Part shown: positions 17,501 through 25,925 of the stretch, piece by piece
Layout of the letters: every line of letters starts with the position of its first letter
Numbering within the stretch: position 1 is the first letter of the stretch
DNA from: Lachnospiraceae bacterium
GTDB taxonomy: Bacteria; Bacillota; Clostridia; Lachnospirales; Lachnospiraceae
Direction of reading: 5' to 3'
DNA length: 60,805 nucleotides
NCBI GenBank assembly: GCA_017427775.1
Contig: JAFRSD010000048.1
Span: 1-60,805, forward strand
Notes under the pieces: generated by a model
Told to the model about the DNA's origin: nothing
Database searches by the model: none
The model's input: the letters and a program-made list of their open reading frames with translations, nothing else
Program-made: the position numbers and the translations under genes

Positions 17501-18380
17501 AGCACAGAATTCGGATGGAAGCGAGGCTTTATTCGTTCCCCATGAGATCAGGGCAAAGGAGTGGACGGTCCGTCTGATCGGAGAGGAGACCGTCGGTGAA
17601 AGCGCGCAGGAAGGCGCGGAAAAGCCGAAAGAACCGGTTCCTGCGGAAATGATTTCGGAACTTCGCGAATTCTTTGCGTTCCGGTATCCGTATAGGACCG
17701 TTACACCGCCCGTGAAGGTTTCGGTTTCGGACCTTAAAAAGAGTGCCATGGAGGAATACCAGACCAACGCGAACCGTGTGATCGTTTCCTGGGACGAGAC
17801 GCAGGAGGAGATTCCCGTCCCGAAGTTTGCTTCGAAAGCGCAGGACGGCGGCGTCAATCCCGGAGCCATGCGCGGAACCTATTATCACCGCTTTTTAGAG
17901 TTGCATGATTATGCACTTGGGGACAGCGAGGAGGAGCTTCGCGCCGAAGCGGAGAAACTCGCGGCTGAGGGGTATATACCGAAAGAGCTTTTGGAAGCCG
18001 TTTCCTTTGCGAAGGTTTCCGCATTTGTCAGCTCGGAGATTGGGTGCCGCATGAAGAAGGCGTCTGCGGCCGGAAAGCTGAAACGCGAGCAGGCATTTGT
18101 CATGAGTGTGCCCGCCGATTCGGTCAGCAGGGAATACAGTGCTCAGGAAAGCGTTCTGCTGCAGGGAATCATCGATGCCATGTTTGAAGAAGAGGACGGC
18201 ATCGTGCTGCTTGATTATAAGACCGACCGTGTCGGACAGGAGGACGGCGAGGAACTGCTGAAAGCCCGTTACACGACGCAGCTCAGGTATTATGCCGAGG
18301 CAATCGCGCGCGGAACCGGAAAGAATGTGAAAGAATCATGTATTTACAGTTTTGCTCTTCAAAAAACAATCCGTTTGTAG
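14586..18380 (+). CDS. addA: ATP-dependent helicase/nuclease subunit AddA
   Basis: 1264 residues. This UvrD/RecB-type helicase-nuclease is the motor of the AddAB complex. Motifs are TDEQRSVVDA (Q motif), AAAGSGKTA (motif I), TFTNDAAAQMRDR (Ia), VDEYQDSN (II), GDIKQSIYKFR (III), TIHKSKGLEYPIV (V), LLYVAMTRAKE (VI), and the C-terminal nuclease GTYYHRFLELHD plus LLDYKTDRV. A low-complexity stretch rich in Gly, Asp, Ser and Thr (about residues 935-985) lies between the helicase and nuclease parts and is not part of either domain. It is co-transcribed with addB. Confidence 0.97.
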   Translation: MLKLTDEQRSVVDAKTSNILVSAAAGSGKTAVLVERILKKILSESDPVDIDEILIVTFTNDAAAQMRDRIRRAIDDRLLKDPYNKRLQRESDRLSFANIMTLDSFCQHVVKRYFHQLDIDPGFGILDDTDKNLLLNRAITETIEAKHEDGDAAFFQMLDAYSGSKDDARIIELIAKVDDFAQSHPFPEEWIRDSVAKIEKIKTEEDLLISDFAQSEYAILKTLYESLYASSSALLEECDRPGGPFYYKDAIVRDTAFCESVSHAKSLREMILYAQDYYAGNTGIGRPRKGPEVYPELKDYVKGVRDRIKHAFDDTVKCYADENYVSKMTANVRQCADQLRELCELTIACRKTYRALMDDQNAYDFQEIAHMTLAVLLKKEDGNIVYTDAARQYRRSFREIMVDEYQDSNLVQEMFLKAISREDEGQPNIFMVGDIKQSIYKFRMAKPELFMEKYDTYSADPDSLNRLIILNKNFRSRETILNGVNRIFKKIMQKPVGGVVYDEQAELKTGADYKIKLSDESAANEYILVDRNAVNDEQAAMTGALVKRVKELTDPICGFQVQDDNGFHIAGYRDIAVLFKKSTGLMQPSIEALLAAGIPAYAADMKGYFDCTEVRNVLNFLKILDNPYSDIPFHAVLKSPMGGFTYEELALLSIYAKEQAKGGHTEYAMTLLRKLCGQEFVTEAMKPVRDKGEAFLMLYDSLKEKCAYLSVPELLTELYRESGYLSYVSMMPAGSIRERNLNVLVEKAKAFSAGIYTELNDFVRYIDDMKKYDVKADGTTSDAGNAIRFMTIHKSKGLEYPIVFVIDMEKDLAGRQDNAPLKLHAELGIGPMAIYPQYRYRTKSFPFEAVVNRNKIDEQGEALRLLYVAMTRAKEKLILLGGFLEKDWDKLTDAIPKAGEPLSFGRIKGAASYQKLLLPAILAEADDPASIKKCDLMKQCTETPSEDPDGDGNALQSGDGEVGAQTTDGKTGAQNSDGSEALFVPHEIRAKEWTVRLIGEETVGESAQEGAEKPKEPVPAEMISELREFFAFRYPYRTVTPPVKVSVSDLKKSAMEEYQTNANRVIVSWDETQEEIPVPKFASKAQDGGVNPGAMRGTYYHRFLELHDYALGDSEEELRAEAEKLAAEGYIPKELLEAVSFAKVSAFVSSEIGCRMKKASAAGKLKREQAFVMSVPADSVSREYSAQESVLLQGIIDAMFEEEDGIVLLDYKTDRVGQEDGEELLKARYTTQLRYYAEAIARGTGKNVKESCIYSFALQKTIRL

Positions 18381-18438
18381 TATAATAATTCTGTATGGCT
18401 TTTGAGTCCCCGGAAGGGGATTCCGTGTGGAGGACGAA

Positions 18439-19374
18439 ATGCGGGAAAAGGTTTTATTTGTTTACAACCCAAATGCCGGCAAGAAGAAGATACGGATCAA
18501 ACTGAACGATGTTGTGAAGGAACTGGTCGAAGAGGACTGTGACCTTGTACTCAGTCCGACGAAGAAGCACGGCGACGCGAAGGATACGGTAATGTCGTAT
18601 CTCCGGGAAGGTGTGTGCAGAAAGATCATCTGCTCCGGCGGTGACGGCACGCTTCATGAAGTCGTAAACGGCATGCTCAGTGCGGAGTCGACGGACGGAC
18701 CGAGGGTCCCTCTTGTTTATATTCCTGCCGGCAGCACGAACGATTTCGGAAATTCCCTGAATCTGCCGAAGGACATGGTTGAAGGCGCCCGTCTCGGTAA
18801 GGAGGGCATGCGCTTCCCGTGCGATATGGCGGTTTTCAACTCGGAATATTTTGTTTATACCGCTGCATTCGGTCTGTTTACCGAAGTTTCCTATTCGACC
18901 AAGCAGAGCATGAAGAACGTGCTCGGACATCTCGCTTACATTCTGAAAGGTGCGGCGTCGTTAACCAATATCAAGAAATATAACCTGAAGGTTTCCTACG
19001 ACGACCGTTATACGGAAGGCCGTTTCGTTTACGGAATGGTCGTGAATTCGGTTTCAATCGGCGGATTCCGCGGCATTACCGGTAAGAACGTTCTTCTGAA
19101 CGACGGCTATTACGAGATGCTTCTCGTGAAGGACTTTAAGCCGTATGAGCTTCCGGATATCGTAAACTGCCTGATGCATTCGGATTATTCGAATCCGAAC
19201 CTCATTTATGCCCGCGTTAAGCATGTGCGTTTTGAGTCCGATACCGAGATCCCGTACACGCTCGACGGAGAGTTCGGAGGCGATTACAAGGTGGCTGAGA
19301 TCAGCATCCGTTACCGTGCAATCGACATCATGACGCCGAAGTCGCTGATAGGGCTTTGGGAAGGCTACGAATAA
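18439..19374 (+). CDS. Diacylglycerol/lipid kinase family protein (DagK catalytic domain)
   Basis: 311 residues from the ATG 5 bases after GTGGAGG; the in-frame GTG at 18427 would overlap that RBS. The protein starts with the family signature VLFVYNPNAGKKK, then CSGGDGTLHEVVNG (ATP-binding GGDGT) and PAGSTNDFGNSL, and ends with the small C-terminal domain containing IPYTLDGEFGG. It should phosphorylate a lipid such as diacylglycerol at the inner membrane face; YegS/BmrU-type kinases with other lipid substrates are alternatives. A TATAAT at 18381-18386 directly after the addA stop is a candidate -10 box, with no good -35. Confidence 0.9.
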   Translation: MREKVLFVYNPNAGKKKIRIKLNDVVKELVEEDCDLVLSPTKKHGDAKDTVMSYLREGVCRKIICSGGDGTLHEVVNGMLSAESTDGPRVPLVYIPAGSTNDFGNSLNLPKDMVEGARLGKEGMRFPCDMAVFNSEYFVYTAAFGLFTEVSYSTKQSMKNVLGHLAYILKGAASLTNIKKYNLKVSYDDRYTEGRFVYGMVVNSVSIGGFRGITGKNVLLNDGYYEMLLVKDFKPYELPDIVNCLMHSDYSNPNLIYARVKHVRFESDTEIPYTLDGEFGGDYKVAEISIRYRAIDIMTPKSLIGLWEGYE

Positions 19375-19396
19375 GCGTTTCAAAGGGGGCGCGCCC

Positions 19397-19425
19397 TTGA
19401 CGAAAGGGCATGAAATTGTTATCAT
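19397..19425 (+). promoter_or_regulatory. Promoter of xylB
   Basis: TTGACG at 19397-19402, 17-base spacer, TATCAT at 19420-19425. No clear operator or catabolite-response site is visible in the short leader. Confidence 0.75.
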
Positions 19426-19480
19426 AGAGGCTGGGTTTTCCCGGACGTTTTGATAAATATATTACGCATGGAGGTTACCT

Positions 19481-20962
19481 ATGTATTACATCGGTGTAGA
19501 TCTGGGGACATCGTCCGTAAAGCTCTTGATGATGGACGAGAAGGGTGAGATCAAAAATATCGTTTCAAAGGAGTATCCTTTGTATTTTCCGAAGACCGGA
19601 TGGTCAGAGCAGAAGCCGGAGGACTGGTGGACGCAGATGAAGGCCGGCGTGAAGGAACTGGTCAGCGGATTTGACGCGAGCAAGGTTGCCGGCATCAGCT
19701 TCGGCGGACAGATGCACGGCCTTGTAATTCTTGATAAAGACGATAACGTACTTCGTCCCGCGATCCTGTGGAATGACGGACGTACGCAGGAAGAGTGCGA
19801 TTACCTTAACAACGTGATCGGACGCGAGAAAGTATCTTCCTATACGGCCAATATGGCTTTGACCGGATTTACCGCTCCGAAGCTTCTGTGGGTGAAGAAG
19901 CACGAGCCCGAAATCTTCGCAAAGATCGAGAAGATCATGCTTCCGAAAGACTACATTGCATACCTGCTTTCGGGCGTGCACTGCACCGACGTATCGGATG
20001 CTTCCGGAATGCTTCTCTTTGATGTTAAGAACAAATGCTGGTCGAAGGAGATGTGCGAGATCGTCGGCGTAAAGGAAAGCCAGCTCGCCAAGATCTTCGA
20101 GAGCTACGAAGTAGTCGGAACGATCCTTCCTTCCGTAGCTGAGGAACTCGGACTTCCGAAGACCGTTAAGATCATCGCAGGCGCAGGCGACAATGCTGCA
20201 GGCGCTGTCGGAACCGGAACGCTTGAGCACGGCATGTGCAGCGTATCCCTCGGAACGAGCGGTACCGTATTTATCGCGACCGACGAGTTCGCGGTTGACG
20301 ACAAGAACGCAATGCATTCCTTCGCGCATGCGAACGGACGCTATCATTTCCTCGGCTGCATGCTTTCCGCAGCTTCCTCCAACAAATGGTGGATGGATGA
20401 CATCATCGGAACGAAGGATTACGCGGCAGAGCAGAAGAACATCAAGGAGATCGGCAAGAACAACGTTTACTACCTGCCTTACCTGATGGGCGAGCGTACC
20501 CCGCACAACAACCCCGATGCAAGAGGCTGCTTCATCGGTCTTTCGATGGACACGAAGCGCGAGGACATGACGCTTGCGGTTATGGAAGGCGTTACCTACG
20601 CACTCCGCGACGCCCTTGAGATCGCCCGTTCCTTCGGCGTAAAGATCGAGCGAATCCGTGCGATCGGCGGCGGCGCGAAGAGCCCGCTCTGGTGCAAGGT
20701 TCTTGCCAACATCATGAACGTGAAGGTTGACAAGATCAACTGCGAAGAAGGTCCCGGATACGGCGCGGCAATCCTTGCGGCTGTAGGCTGCGGCGAATAT
20801 GCTTCCGTTGAGGAGGCTGCAGGCAAGCTGATCCGTGTGGTTGATACGATCGACCAGGATCCCGCGATTGTTGCGGAGTATGAGAAGCGGTATCAGATTT
20901 TCCGCGGACTCTACCCGGCACTTGTACCTTCGTTCAAGGCTATGGCCGAACTGAACAAATAA
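19481..20962 (+). CDS. xylB: Xylulokinase (FGGY family)
   Basis: 493 residues. It would phosphorylate D-xylulose to xylulose 5-phosphate for the pentose phosphate pathway. N-terminal phosphate-binding loop GVDLGTSSVKLLMMD, SFGGQMHGLVILD (FGGY N domain typical of XylB), WNDGRTQEECDY, GAGDNAAGAVGTG with the catalytic Asp, SLGTSGTVF, and GGGAKSPLWCKVLANI in the C domain. Length is typical. RBS GGAGGTT at 19470-19476. It stands alone between its own promoter and terminator, with no xylA or transporter next to it. Another FGGY sugar is possible but less likely. Confidence 0.92.
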   Translation: MYYIGVDLGTSSVKLLMMDEKGEIKNIVSKEYPLYFPKTGWSEQKPEDWWTQMKAGVKELVSGFDASKVAGISFGGQMHGLVILDKDDNVLRPAILWNDGRTQEECDYLNNVIGREKVSSYTANMALTGFTAPKLLWVKKHEPEIFAKIEKIMLPKDYIAYLLSGVHCTDVSDASGMLLFDVKNKCWSKEMCEIVGVKESQLAKIFESYEVVGTILPSVAEELGLPKTVKIIAGAGDNAAGAVGTGTLEHGMCSVSLGTSGTVFIATDEFAVDDKNAMHSFAHANGRYHFLGCMLSAASSNKWWMDDIIGTKDYAAEQKNIKEIGKNNVYYLPYLMGERTPHNNPDARGCFIGLSMDTKREDMTLAVMEGVTYALRDALEIARSFGVKIERIRAIGGGAKSPLWCKVLANIMNVKVDKINCEEGPGYGAAILAAVGCGEYASVEEAAGKLIRVVDTIDQDPAIVAEYEKRYQIFRGLYPALVPSFKAMAELNK

Positions 20963-20974
20963 GACTGTATTACG

Positions 20975-21003
20975 GCGAACCCCGTTTTCGGGGTTCGCTT
21001 TCT
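20975..21003 (+). terminator. Terminator after xylB
   Basis: 10-bp stem GCGAACCCCG (20975-20984) and CGGGGTTCGC (20989-20998) with a TTTT loop, followed by a short imperfect T-run. Confidence 0.85.
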
Positions 21004-21037
21004 GGCGTTTTATGGAACGATAGAAAGGACGGATTTT

Positions 21038-21838
21038 TTGGAAGCCTATACCGGATTTGCCGAAATCTACGACCGATGCATGGACAACATTCCCTATGAC
21101 GAATGGGCGGCCAATCTGCACCGGATTTTGCTGCAGCACGGGATCAGCGACGGGATTGTCTGTGAGCTCGGATGCGGCACCGGCGAGATGACGGAACGCC
21201 TGTCGGGGTTCGGGTATGACATGATCGGCATCGATTCGTCCGAGGATATGCTCATGGAAGCGCGTGAGAAGCTCTATGCGCGCACGGAAACCGGCGAGCC
21301 CGGGATTCTCTATCTGCAGCAGGATATGCGCGAATTGGAGCTTTACGGGACCGTGGCGGCATTTGTCAGCGTATGCGACAGCATGAATTATCTGCTGACG
21401 AAGGATGACCTTCTGACCGTATTCCGTCTCGTGAACAACTATCTCGACCGGAACGGGCTGTTCCTGTTCGACATGAAGACACAGGCCTGCTTTGCGGCAC
21501 TCGGCGACGAGACACGGGTGGAGCAGTTTCGCGACGCGACGGTCATCTGGGAGAACGCTTATCGGAAACGTAAGAAACAGAACTGTTACCGGATCACGAT
21601 GTTTTTGAAGGATCACGGCAGCCTGTATGAGAAATTGCAGGAGGTTCACGTGCAGCAGGCCTATTCCGTTGCTGCGGTGAAGGAACTGCTGGCGGAAGCC
21701 GGAATGGTATTTCTCGACGCGCTTGACGCAGAGACCCTGAAACCGGCTGACGAATCGTCCGAACGGATCCTTTTCCTTGCGAAGGAAGGATTCCAGGCGG
21801 GCAAATGCTACGACGCGCCCGAAGAAGCAGGCGCGTGA
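21038..21838 (+). CDS. Class I SAM-dependent methyltransferase
   Basis: 266 residues starting at a TTG. The family N-terminus (YTGFAEIYDRCMDNIPYDEWA) begins right after it, so a later ATG would cut conserved sequence. The SAM-binding motif I VCELGCGTGEMTERL is at about 42-56, followed by GIDSSEDMLMEA and the acidic motif QQDMREL. Such proteins are common in Clostridia and are often annotated as generic methyltransferases; the substrate cannot be read from sequence. The RBS GAAAGGA lies at 21023-21029. It runs into hslO with a 16-base gap. Confidence 0.88.
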   Translation: MEAYTGFAEIYDRCMDNIPYDEWAANLHRILLQHGISDGIVCELGCGTGEMTERLSGFGYDMIGIDSSEDMLMEAREKLYARTETGEPGILYLQQDMRELELYGTVAAFVSVCDSMNYLLTKDDLLTVFRLVNNYLDRNGLFLFDMKTQACFAALGDETRVEQFRDATVIWENAYRKRKKQNCYRITMFLKDHGSLYEKLQEVHVQQAYSVAAVKELLAEAGMVFLDALDAETLKPADESSERILFLAKEGFQAGKCYDAPEEAGA

Positions 21839-21854
21839 AAGAAGAGAGAACCAT

Positions 21855-22733
21855 ATGAGTGATACATTAGTCAGGGCTTATGCGGCGGACGGATTTGTCC
21901 GGGCATTTGCCGTATCGGCAAAGGAAATCGTTGCTTTCGCGAAAGAGGCGCACGGAACAAGCCCCGTCTGTACGGCGGCCCTCGGAAGACTTCTTTCGGC
22001 GGGAGCCATGATGGGGTCGATGATGAAGGGACAGGCCGACGTGCTGACGCTTCTTGTAAGATGTGACGGCCCGATCGGCGGACTTTGCGTGACCGCCGAT
22101 TCGCGGGGAAACGTCAAAGGCTATGTAAACGAGCCTCTCGTGATGCTTCCCGCGAAGGAAAACCATCATTTTGACGTGGGCGGCGCGCTCGGAAACGGAA
22201 TCCTTTCCGTGATTCGCGACCTCGGGCTCAAAGAGCCGTATGTCGGCGAAGTGGAACTGCAGACCGGAGAGATTGCCGAGGACCTGACCTATTATTTCGC
22301 TTCTTCCGAACAGACGCCTTCGGTTGTCGGACTCGGCGTTCTGATGAATAAGGATAACACCGTGGCACAGGCGGGCGGATTTATCATCCAGCTCATGCCG
22401 GACTGCCCGGAGGACGTCATTTCGACACTGGAAGAGAATATCAAAAGCATTCCGAGCGTAACCGAAATGCTTGCCGGCGGGATGAGCCCGCAGGATATTT
22501 TATCCCGGACGCTTACGGGGCTTAATCCGGAGATAACCGATACGCTCAGCCCGAAATACCTTTGCAACTGCTCGAGAGAGCGTTATGCGAAAGGACTCAT
22601 GAGTCTTGGAAAGAAAGACCTGGATTCGTTGATTCAGGGCGAAGAGGATATTGAAGTCGTATGCCGTTTCTGCGGAAAGAAATACACATTTTCCGCGGAG
22701 GACCTGCGCGAGATGCGGGACGGTAACGCGTAA
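21855..22733 (+). CDS. hslO: Hsp33 family redox-regulated chaperone
   Basis: 292 residues from the ATG at 21855; the frame is open from 21777, but that part overlaps the methyltransferase and has no RBS. The N-terminal domain (ALGRLLSAGAMMG, GPIGGL, VMLPAKENHHFDVGGALG) and the C-terminal zinc switch with cysteines CNC (YLCNCSRERY) and CRFC (VVCRFCGKKYTF) are complete, so oxidation-triggered activation should be retained. The protein is cytoplasmic and prevents aggregation under oxidative stress. Confidence 0.96.
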   Translation: MSDTLVRAYAADGFVRAFAVSAKEIVAFAKEAHGTSPVCTAALGRLLSAGAMMGSMMKGQADVLTLLVRCDGPIGGLCVTADSRGNVKGYVNEPLVMLPAKENHHFDVGGALGNGILSVIRDLGLKEPYVGEVELQTGEIAEDLTYYFASSEQTPSVVGLGVLMNKDNTVAQAGGFIIQLMPDCPEDVISTLEENIKSIPSVTEMLAGGMSPQDILSRTLTGLNPEITDTLSPKYLCNCSRERYAKGLMSLGKKDLDSLIQGEEDIEVVCRFCGKKYTFSAEDLREMRDGNA

Positions 22734-22775
22734 TAGAAAAGGCCGGCGGAAGGAAGCCGGCGGATGGAGGTTTTT

Positions 22776-24179
22776 ATGGCAGTCGCAACCGATAACAGTG
22801 CCAATGCGTGGCTGAAATATGACCGCAAGACACAAAACGAAGTAATGGCATTTGCCGAAGAGTACCGGCAGTTTATTTCCGCGAACAAGACGGAGCGGGA
22901 ATGTGCCGAGAGCATCATCAAGAAGGCAAAGGCACTCGGCTTTAAGGATGTCGCAGGCGTGAAGAAGGTCAAGGCCGGCGACCGTTTGTATGCCTCGCTG
23001 ATGGGCAAGACCGTGGCCTTGTTCCTGGTAGGAACCGAGCCGCTTGAGAAAGGCATGAAGATTCTCGGAGCGCATATTGATTCCCCGAGACTTGATTTAA
23101 AGCAGCAGCCGCTTTACGAGGGCAAGGACAACGCGGGCCGCGACGCGGATATTGCGTATCTCGATACCCATTATTACGGCGGCATTAAGAAGTATCAGTG
23201 GGTAACGCTTCCGATGGCAATGCACGGCGTGATCTGCAAGAAGGACGGAACGGTTGTGAAGGTTTCCGTCGGTGACGAGCCGGGCAATCCCGTATTCGGC
23301 ATCAGCGACCTGCTCCCGCATCTGGCCGCCGAGCAGATGACGAAGACCGGTGCCAAGATCGTGGAAGGCGAGAACCTGGATGTGACATTTGCCTCCATGC
23401 CGATTACCGGCGAGAAGAAAGAATCCGTTAAAGCCAACGCGCTGAAGCTTCTCTCGAAGAAATACAAGGTGGAAGAGGAAGACTTCATTTCCGCGGAGAT
23501 TGAGATCGTTCCTGCCGGGGAAGCAAGAAACATGGGAATCGATTCCTCGATGATCATGGGCTACGGACACGATGACCGCGTCTGTGCATTCCCTTCCGCG
23601 GAAGCTTTGTTCAGCCTTACGAAGACCGACCGCACGGCGGTATGCCTTTTGGTCGACAAGGAGGAGATCGGCAGCGTCGGAGCAACCGGCATGCAATCCC
23701 GTTTCTTTGAAAACACCGTTGCGGAGATCCTGGAGCGCATGGGCAATTACAGCGATCTGAACGTCCGCCGTGCCCTGCAGAATTCCGTGATGCTTTCGTC
23801 GGATGTCAGCGCGGCATTCGATCCGATCTATCCGGACGTTAGCCAGACAAGGAATACCGCATTCCTCGGACGCGGCGTGGTATTCAATAAATACACCGGT
23901 TCCCGCGGCAAATACGACTCCAACGATTCTTCTCCGGAGTTCTTCGCGAAGATCCGCAAGGTATTCGACGATGCCGGCGTTTCGTATCAGACGGCCGAAC
24001 TCGGCAAGGTAGACGCGGGCGGCGGCGGAACGATCGCCTATATTATGGCCAACTACGGCATGAACGTGATCGACAGCGGCGTAGCCGTTCAGAATATGCA
24101 TGCGCCCTGGGAAGTTATCAGCAAGGCCGATCTGTTTGAGGCTTTGAAAGGATATATGGCATTTTTACGCGAGATGTAA
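22776..24179 (+). CDS. M18 family aminopeptidase (aspartyl aminopeptidase type)
   Basis: 467 residues. The ATG at 22776 lies 5 bases after GGAGG; the ATG at 22764 overlaps that RBS. Metal and catalytic motifs of the M18 zinc family are clear: GAHIDSPRLDLK, YGHDDRVCAF, VDKEEIGSVGATG, and GKVDAGGGGTIAYIMANYGM with VAVQNMHAPWE at the end. It is a cytoplasmic dinuclear-metal enzyme that trims N-terminal residues, often acidic ones, from peptides. It is followed 12 bases later by dut, probably in the same transcript. Confidence 0.93.
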   Translation: MAVATDNSANAWLKYDRKTQNEVMAFAEEYRQFISANKTERECAESIIKKAKALGFKDVAGVKKVKAGDRLYASLMGKTVALFLVGTEPLEKGMKILGAHIDSPRLDLKQQPLYEGKDNAGRDADIAYLDTHYYGGIKKYQWVTLPMAMHGVICKKDGTVVKVSVGDEPGNPVFGISDLLPHLAAEQMTKTGAKIVEGENLDVTFASMPITGEKKESVKANALKLLSKKYKVEEEDFISAEIEIVPAGEARNMGIDSSMIMGYGHDDRVCAFPSAEALFSLTKTDRTAVCLLVDKEEIGSVGATGMQSRFFENTVAEILERMGNYSDLNVRRALQNSVMLSSDVSAAFDPIYPDVSQTRNTAFLGRGVVFNKYTGSRGKYDSNDSSPEFFAKIRKVFDDAGVSYQTAELGKVDAGGGGTIAYIMANYGMNVIDSGVAVQNMHAPWEVISKADLFEALKGYMAFLREM

Positions 24180-24191
24180 GGAGCCGTTATT

Positions 24192-24626
24192 ATGGTAACG
24201 CTAAGAATTCGTTATATCAGTGATAAAATCGAGAAACTCCGCTATATCGACGGCAAATCGGACTGGGTTGACCTCAGAAGCGCCGAAGACGTTGATCTGA
24301 AAGCCGGAGAGAGCCGGCTGGTCCGCCTCGGCATCGCGGTGGAACTGCCCGTCGGATATGAGGCGCACATCGTGCCGAGAAGTTCGACCTTCCGGAATTT
24401 CGGAATCATCCAGACCAACCATATGGGCGTTGTGGATCACAGTTATTGCGGCGATTCGGATGAATGGATGTATCCGGTATACGCCGTCAGGGACACGCAT
24501 ATTTCGGTCAATGACCGGATATGCCAGTTCCGTATCATGGAGAACCAGCCCGCACTCTGCTTCGAAGAAGTTGAGCATCTGACCGGTAAGGACCGCGGCG
24601 GATTCGGAACGACCGGCGTGCAGTAA
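24192..24626 (+). CDS. dut: dUTPase family protein (deoxyuridine triphosphatase-like)
   Basis: 144 residues. Trimeric dUTPase motifs are present but some are loose: motif 1 WVDLRSAEDVDL (usually SAGxDL), motif 2 PRSSTF, motif 3 GVVDHSYCGD with the catalytic Asp, motif 4 ICQFRI, and motif 5 RGGFGTTG at the C-terminus. The enzyme would hydrolyse dUTP to dUMP and keep uracil out of DNA. The motif 1 change makes an altered nucleotide preference (dCTP deaminase/dUTPase superfamily) conceivable. Confidence 0.85.
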   Translation: MVTLRIRYISDKIEKLRYIDGKSDWVDLRSAEDVDLKAGESRLVRLGIAVELPVGYEAHIVPRSSTFRNFGIIQTNHMGVVDHSYCGDSDEWMYPVYAVRDTHISVNDRICQFRIMENQPALCFEEVEHLTGKDRGGFGTTGVQ

Positions 24627-24661
24627 ACTGCAGATTCTGCCGAAAGGCACATCGTATAAAA

Positions 24662-24721
24662 GGTTCGGCCTGTAAGCTCAGACCGGCCGGAGGCGTTACA
24701 GGCGCGTTTCCGGTATGAACC
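24662..24721 (+). promoter_or_regulatory. Possible pseudoknotted leader ahead of the GTPase genes
   Basis: GGTTC (24662-24666) closes with GAACC (24717-24721). Inside, GCCTGTAA (24668-24675) pairs with TTACAGGC (24696-24703), while CCGGA (24687-24691) pairs with TCCGG (24709-24713). The last two pairings interleave, which is pseudoknot topology. The element ends about 20 bases before the ATG. It matches no riboswitch that I can name, and the pairing could be chance. Confidence 0.4.
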
Positions 24722-24742
24722 AGCCTGCGAAAAGGATATGTT

Positions 24743-25924
24743 ATGATTAAGATTGATATTTTCTCCGGCTTTTTGGGAGCCGGAAAGACGACCCTCATTA
24801 AAAAGCTTCTTGCCGACGGTTATAAGGGCGAGAAGGTTGTTCTGATTGAGAACGAGTTCGGCGAGATCGGTATCGACGGCGGCTTTCTGAAGGAAGCCGG
24901 CATTGAGATCACCGAGATGAACTCCGGATGTATCTGCTGTTCACTTGTCGGCGACTTCGGTGAAGCGCTTGTCAAGGTAAAGGAGCAGTTCCATCCGGAC
25001 CGCATCATTATCGAGCCCTCCGGCGTCGGCAAGCTTTCCGACGTGGAGAAGGCGGTACTCGACATTAATGACCCCGATTTCGTTGTAACCGGCCTGATCA
25101 CGGTAGTGGATGCAGGCAAATGCCGGATCTACATGAAGAACTTCGGCGAGTTTTTTAACAATCAGGTTGAATATGCGCATACAATCCTTCTGAGCCGTTC
25201 CCAGAACGTGAGCGAAGAGAAGCTGCAGGCGTGCGTTGCGATGCTTCGTGAGAAGAACGCCGATGCGGTTATCGTTACGACGCCTTGGGACCAGCTGACC
25301 GGAGCACAGATCCTCGAAGCAATGGCAACCAAGAAGGACCTGGCGAAGGAACTGCTTGAGGAAGAGGATATCTGTCCTTGCTGCGGCCATCACCATGAGG
25401 AGGGCGAGGAGTGCGACCATGAGCATCATCACCACCATCATGATGACGATGACGAGCATGAGCACCATCACCACCATCATGATGACGATGACGACGGTGA
25501 TCACGAGTGCTGCCACCACCATCACGACGATGATGACGACGATGACGAGCATGAGCATCATCATCATCACCATCATGAGGACGGCGAGGAATGCCACTGC
25601 CATGACCATCATCATGATCATGAAGGACATCATTACCATCATCACGCGGATGAAGTATTCACGAGCTGGGGTCGTGAGACACCCAAGAAGTTCGATCACG
25701 ACGTACTTCAGGATATTCTTGAAAAGCTTTCTGAGTCCGAGGATTACGGTATCATCCTTCGTGCCAAGGGCATCGTTCCCGGTACGGACGGCAAATGGTA
25801 TCACTTCGACCTGACTCCCGGCGAGTATGAGATCCGCGAGGGCGCGTCGGATATTACGGGACGTCTGTGCGTCATCGGCAGCAAGCTGAAAGAGGACGAT
25901 ATCGCGAAATTATTTGAGGTATGA
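24743..25924 (+). CDS. COG0523 (CobW/ZigA-like) metal GTPase with large His/Asp-rich insert
   Basis: 393 residues. P-loop GFLGAGKTT (9-17) and the metal-binding CxCC motif (C63, C65, C66 in GCICCSLVGD) define the G3E family, which delivers zinc, cobalt or another metal to target proteins with GTP hydrolysis. Residues about 211-303 form an extreme low-complexity block of roughly 40 histidines mixed with Asp, Glu and several Cys (opening CPCCGHHH), far longer than the short His loops usual for the family. The block sits between the GTPase domain and the CobW C-terminal domain (from about 308, ending LFEV). The stop overlaps the RBS of the next gene. Zinc storage or chaperoning is the best guess. 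Confidence 0.88.
   Translation: MIKIDIFSGFLGAGKTTLIKKLLADGYKGEKVVLIENEFGEIGIDGGFLKEAGIEITEMNSGCICCSLVGDFGEALVKVKEQFHPDRIIIEPSGVGKLSDVEKAVLDINDPDFVVTGLITVVDAGKCRIYMKNFGEFFNNQVEYAHTILLSRSQNVSEEKLQACVAMLREKNADAVIVTTPWDQLTGAQILEAMATKKDLAKELLEEEDICPCCGHHHEEGEECDHEHHHHHHDDDDEHEHHHHHHDDDDDGDHECCHHHHDDDDDDDEHEHHHHHHHEDGEECHCHDHHHDHEGHHYHHHADEVFTSWGRETPKKFDHDVLQDILEKLSESEDYGIILRAKGIVPGTDGKWYHFDLTPGEYEIREGASDITGRLCVIGSKLKEDDIAKLFEV
25421..25498 (+). repeat. Tandem 39-base repeat in the His-rich coding segment
   Basis: Two nearly identical 39-base units (25421-25459 and 25460-25498) encode His-run/Asp-run blocks. Degenerate copies follow to about 25600. They probably arose by replication slippage, and copy number may vary between strains. 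Confidence 0.7.
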
Positions 25925-25925
25925 T

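Noticed and set aside
19604-21649. 681-codon open frame on the minus strand across xylB and the methyltransferase gene
   Set aside because: It is antisense to two clearly real genes, has no RBS, and the protein resembles no family; it is a shadow of codon bias.
24627-24742. Cobalamin riboswitch ahead of the CobW-like gene
   Set aside because: No B12 box or the other conserved cobalamin-riboswitch segments are present, and the element is too short.
25400-25650. Array-like DNA repeats that might suggest CRISPR
   Set aside because: The repeats are coding, in frame, without unique spacers, and give His/Asp runs.
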